Part shown: piece after piece, positions 4,523-6,174 of the stretch
Position numbering within the stretch: the stretch's first letter is position 1
Layout: each line of letters begins with the position of its first letter
DNA from: Conexibacter sp.
Lineage (GTDB): Bacteria; Actinomycetota; Thermoleophilia; Solirubrobacterales; Solirubrobacteraceae
DNA length: 6,174 nucleotides
NCBI GenBank assembly: GCA_025964055.1
Contig: JAOPZP010000542.1
Location: forward strand, 1 to 6,174
Reading direction: 5' to 3'
Notes under the pieces: generated by a model
The model's input: only the letters and a program-made list of their open reading frames with translations
What the model was told of the DNA's origin: nothing
The model's database searches: none
Translations under genes and position numbers: made by a program

Positions 4523-5602
4523 CCCAAGCGGGTCATCGCCCACCTCGACTGCGATGCGTTCTACGTGTCGGTCGAGCTGCTGCGCCGGCCCGAGCTGCGC
4601 GGCCTGCCGGTCATCGTCGCCGGGTCGGGTCCGCGCGCGGTCGTCACGACGGCCAGCTACGAGGCGCGCAAGTTCGGCGTCGGCTCGGCGATGAGCGCCG
4701 CCGAGGCGCGGCGGCGCTGCCCGCAGGCCGTCAACGTGCCGCCCGACCACCAGGCCTACTCGGCCGTCTCGCGCGAGGTGTGGGGGCTCGTGCGCGAGCG
4801 GCTCGAGGTCCTCCAGCAGGCGGGGATCGACGAGGCCTACGCCGACCTCACCGGCATCGAGAAGCCGATCCCGCTGCTGCGCGAGCTGATCGCCCACGTC
4901 AAGCAGGAGACGGGCATCCAGATCTCCGCCGGCGTGGCGCCCAACCGGCTGGTGGCCAAGATCGCCAGCGACCTCGGCAAGCCTGCGGGCTTCGTCGCCG
5001 TCGGCCGCGCCGACGCCGCCGCGCGCCTCGCCGACCGCTCGCCACGGATCGTCCCCGGCATCGGCCCCAAGACCGCCGCGCGCCTGGCCGACATGGGCTA
5101 CGCCACGCTCGGCGCGCTGCAGGTCGCGCCCGTCGCCGAGCTGCAGGAGCGCTTCGGCGAGCGCTACGGCTACGACCTGCACCGCCGCGCGCACCTGCAC
5201 GACGAGTCGCCGGTCGTCACCGAGCGCGTCGTCAAGTCGCGGTCGGTCGAGACGACGTTCGACACCGACATCGCCGACCACCCGCAGTTGGAGGCCGTCC
5301 TGCGCCAGCAGTCCAAGGACCTCGCCGAGGCGCTGCAGCGCAAGGAGGCGCGGGGACGCACGATCGCGATCAAGGTGCGCCTCGACGACTGGACGACCGT
5401 GACGCGCGCCCGGTCGATCGACACCTACATCAACGATGAGGCCACCATCATGGAGGTCGCCGTCGAGCTCCTGCGCGCCTACGCGCCGGCACGGCCCGTG
5501 CGGCTGCTCGGCGTCCGCGTCGCGGGCTTCGAGGACGAGGTCGTCGCGCCCGAGCCGCGCGCCGCGCCGCCCGGGCAGCTCATGCTGCCGCTGTCGGTCT
5601 GA
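4520..5602 (+). CDS. dinB: DNA polymerase IV (Y-family translesion polymerase)
   Basis: This 360-residue protein is a complete DinB, the error-prone polymerase that copies past damaged bases; the length is typical. The N-terminal palm has HLDCDAFYVSVE (8-19), with metal ligand D10 and likely steric-gate Y15. The fingers have ASYEARKFGV (45-54), containing the Y-x-A-R nucleotide-binding motif. The second catalytic pair is D104-E105 in GIDEAYADLTG (102-112), where the usual Ser before the hydrophobic residue is Gly. SAGVAPNRLVAKIASDLGKP (136-155) completes the palm. A helix-hairpin-helix lies at VPGIGPKTAARLADMG (178-193), and the little-finger domain covers about 230-336 (KSRSVETTF...TIAIKVRLDDWTTVTRA). 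The final GQLMLPLSV (352-360) resembles the beta-clamp binding tail of Pol IV. The GTG start at 4520 is chosen from homology and the TACCCT box 6 nt before it; the frame is open farther upstream through the RlpA-like gene, but that part is a shadow. Induction by DNA damage is known for the family, but no operator is directly adjacent here. Confidence 0.95.
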   Translation: MPKRVIAHLDCDAFYVSVELLRRPELRGLPVIVAGSGPRAVVTTASYEARKFGVGSAMSAAEARRRCPQAVNVPPDHQAYSAVSREVWGLVRERLEVLQQAGIDEAYADLTGIEKPIPLLRELIAHVKQETGIQISAGVAPNRLVAKIASDLGKPAGFVAVGRADAAARLADRSPRIVPGIGPKTAARLADMGYATLGALQVAPVAELQERFGERYGYDLHRRAHLHDESPVVTERVVKSRSVETTFDTDIADHPQLEAVLRQQSKDLAEALQRKEARGRTIAIKVRLDDWTTVTRARSIDTYINDEATIMEVAVELLRAYAPARPVRLLGVRVAGFEDEVVAPEPRAAPPGQLMLPLSV

Positions 5603-5620
5603 GCGCCGCCGCCCAACGGG

Positions 5621-5636
5621 TACGGTGGCGCCCATG
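5621..5636 (+). promoter_or_regulatory. Candidate leaderless promoter (-10 TACGGT) of the alpha/beta hydrolase
   Basis: TACGGT at 5621-5626 ends 7 nt before ATG 5634. No Shine-Dalgarno and no clear -35 is present in the 31-nt gap after the Pol IV gene. The layout is the same as at the amidohydrolase and Pol IV starts. Confidence 0.45.
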
Positions 5637-6174
5637 ACGCACCTCACCGTCAACGGGCTCGAGCTCTTCCACCACCGGCGCGGGTCGGGCGAGCCGCTGC
5701 TGCTGATCCAGGGCATGAGCGGCACGCACCTCTCGTGGGGCGATCCGTTCGCCGGCGCGCTCGACGGCTTCGACGTCGTCAGCTACGACCACCGCGGCAT
5801 CGGCCGCAGCGCGCGGATCGACGACCCGTTCTCGATCGCCGACCTGGCCGAGGACGCCGCCGCGCTCCTCGACGCGCTCGGCTGGCAGAGCGCCCACGTC
5901 ATGGGCATCTCGATGGGCGGCATGGTCGCGCAGGAGCTCGCGCTGCGGCATCCCGAGCGCATCCGCACGCTGACGCTCGGCTGCACGTACTGCGGCGGAC
6001 CGGGCTCGGAGCTGGCGCCCCAGGCGACCATCGAGCGGCTCTCGGCCGGCATGCTGTCGGGCGACCGCGAGCTGGCCATCCGCACCGGCTTCGAGGTCAA
6101 CGTGTCGGCCGCGTTCGCCGCGCAGGACGGCGCCTACGACACCTTCCGCACCATGGCCAAGGCGCTGCCCGCGC
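5634..6174 (+). CDS. Alpha/beta hydrolase fold protein (partial, 3' end beyond window)
   Basis: The first 180 residues are present; the window ends inside the cap region. The start ATG 5634 gives MTHLTVNGLELFHHRRGSGEPLLLIQGMSG, the typical first strands of the fold with an oxyanion-loop segment QGMSG (26-30, where many members have HG). SYDHRGIGRSA (50-60) follows strand 4. The nucleophile elbow is GISMGG (91-96), with the catalytic serine at S93, followed by MVAQELALRHPERIRTLTLG (97-116), characteristic of the family. The catalytic His and acid would lie downstream and are not seen. Members include esterases, haloperoxidase-like proteins, 3-oxoadipate enol-lactonases and epoxide hydrolases, so no substrate can be named. 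The gene lies 31 nt after the Pol IV gene on the same strand with its own -10-like box; no functional link to the polymerase is evident. Confidence 0.9.
   Translation, partial: MTHLTVNGLELFHHRRGSGEPLLLIQGMSGTHLSWGDPFAGALDGFDVVSYDHRGIGRSARIDDPFSIADLAEDAAALLDALGWQSAHVMGISMGGMVAQELALRHPERIRTLTLGCTYCGGPGSELAPQATIERLSAGMLSGDRELAIRTGFEVNVSAAFAAQDGAYDTFRTMAKALPA

Noticed and set aside
4355..5725. 456-codon minus-strand open frame opposite the Pol IV gene
   Set aside because: It is antisense to an intact DinB, with repetitive Arg/Asp/Leu composition typical of shadows.

Overview
This window is very GC-rich (roughly 70-75% by eye), with GTG as well as ATG starts and strong G/C preference at third codon positions. 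The gene set (a WS/DGAT acyltransferase, an ECF sigma factor, a double-psi beta-barrel exoprotein behind a c-di-AMP riboswitch, and a GAAC-N4-GTTC SOS box) points to a high-GC actinomycetote. A Thermoleophilia/Solirubrobacterales-type organism is my best guess, but that is inference, not something the sequence proves.

Layout from left to right. Positions 1-119 (minus strand) hold the apparent start of a one-pass membrane protein cut by the window edge; its stop/start junction with the next gene is CTGA. Positions 116-1555 (minus) encode a wax ester synthase/diacylglycerol acyltransferase. A 159-bp divergent region (1556-1714) carries a sigma-70-type promoter with an imperfect palindrome between its -35 and -10 elements. 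Positions 1715-2260 (plus) encode an ECF-type sigma factor with no adjacent anti-sigma gene. Positions 2292-3428 (plus) encode an amidohydrolase-2 family metal-dependent hydrolase with an extra C-terminal helical region. The 303-bp gap 3429-3731 is densely regulatory: two small hairpins, a near-perfect LexA/SOS box, a ydaO/yuaA-type cyclic di-AMP riboswitch and a strong Shine-Dalgarno sequence. Positions 3732-4445 (plus) encode a secreted RlpA-like double-psi beta-barrel protein, followed by a strong GC hairpin. Positions 4520-5602 (plus) encode DNA polymerase IV (DinB). Positions 5634-6174 (plus) are the first 180 codons of an alpha/beta hydrolase that runs off the window.

Two regulatory styles stand out. 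The amidohydrolase, Pol IV and the alpha/beta hydrolase each have a TANNNT -10-like hexamer ending 6-7 nt before the start codon, with no convincing Shine-Dalgarno; this is the layout of leaderless transcripts. The RlpA-like gene is the opposite: a leader of about 200 nt holding an SOS operator, a riboswitch and a canonical AGGAGGT. The most interesting idea is that this cell-wall gene integrates two DNA-integrity signals, LexA and c-di-AMP (made by DisA in many actinobacteria), and lies next to an SOS-type translesion polymerase. Apart from that, the genes are unrelated housekeeping and lipid functions rather than one pathway.
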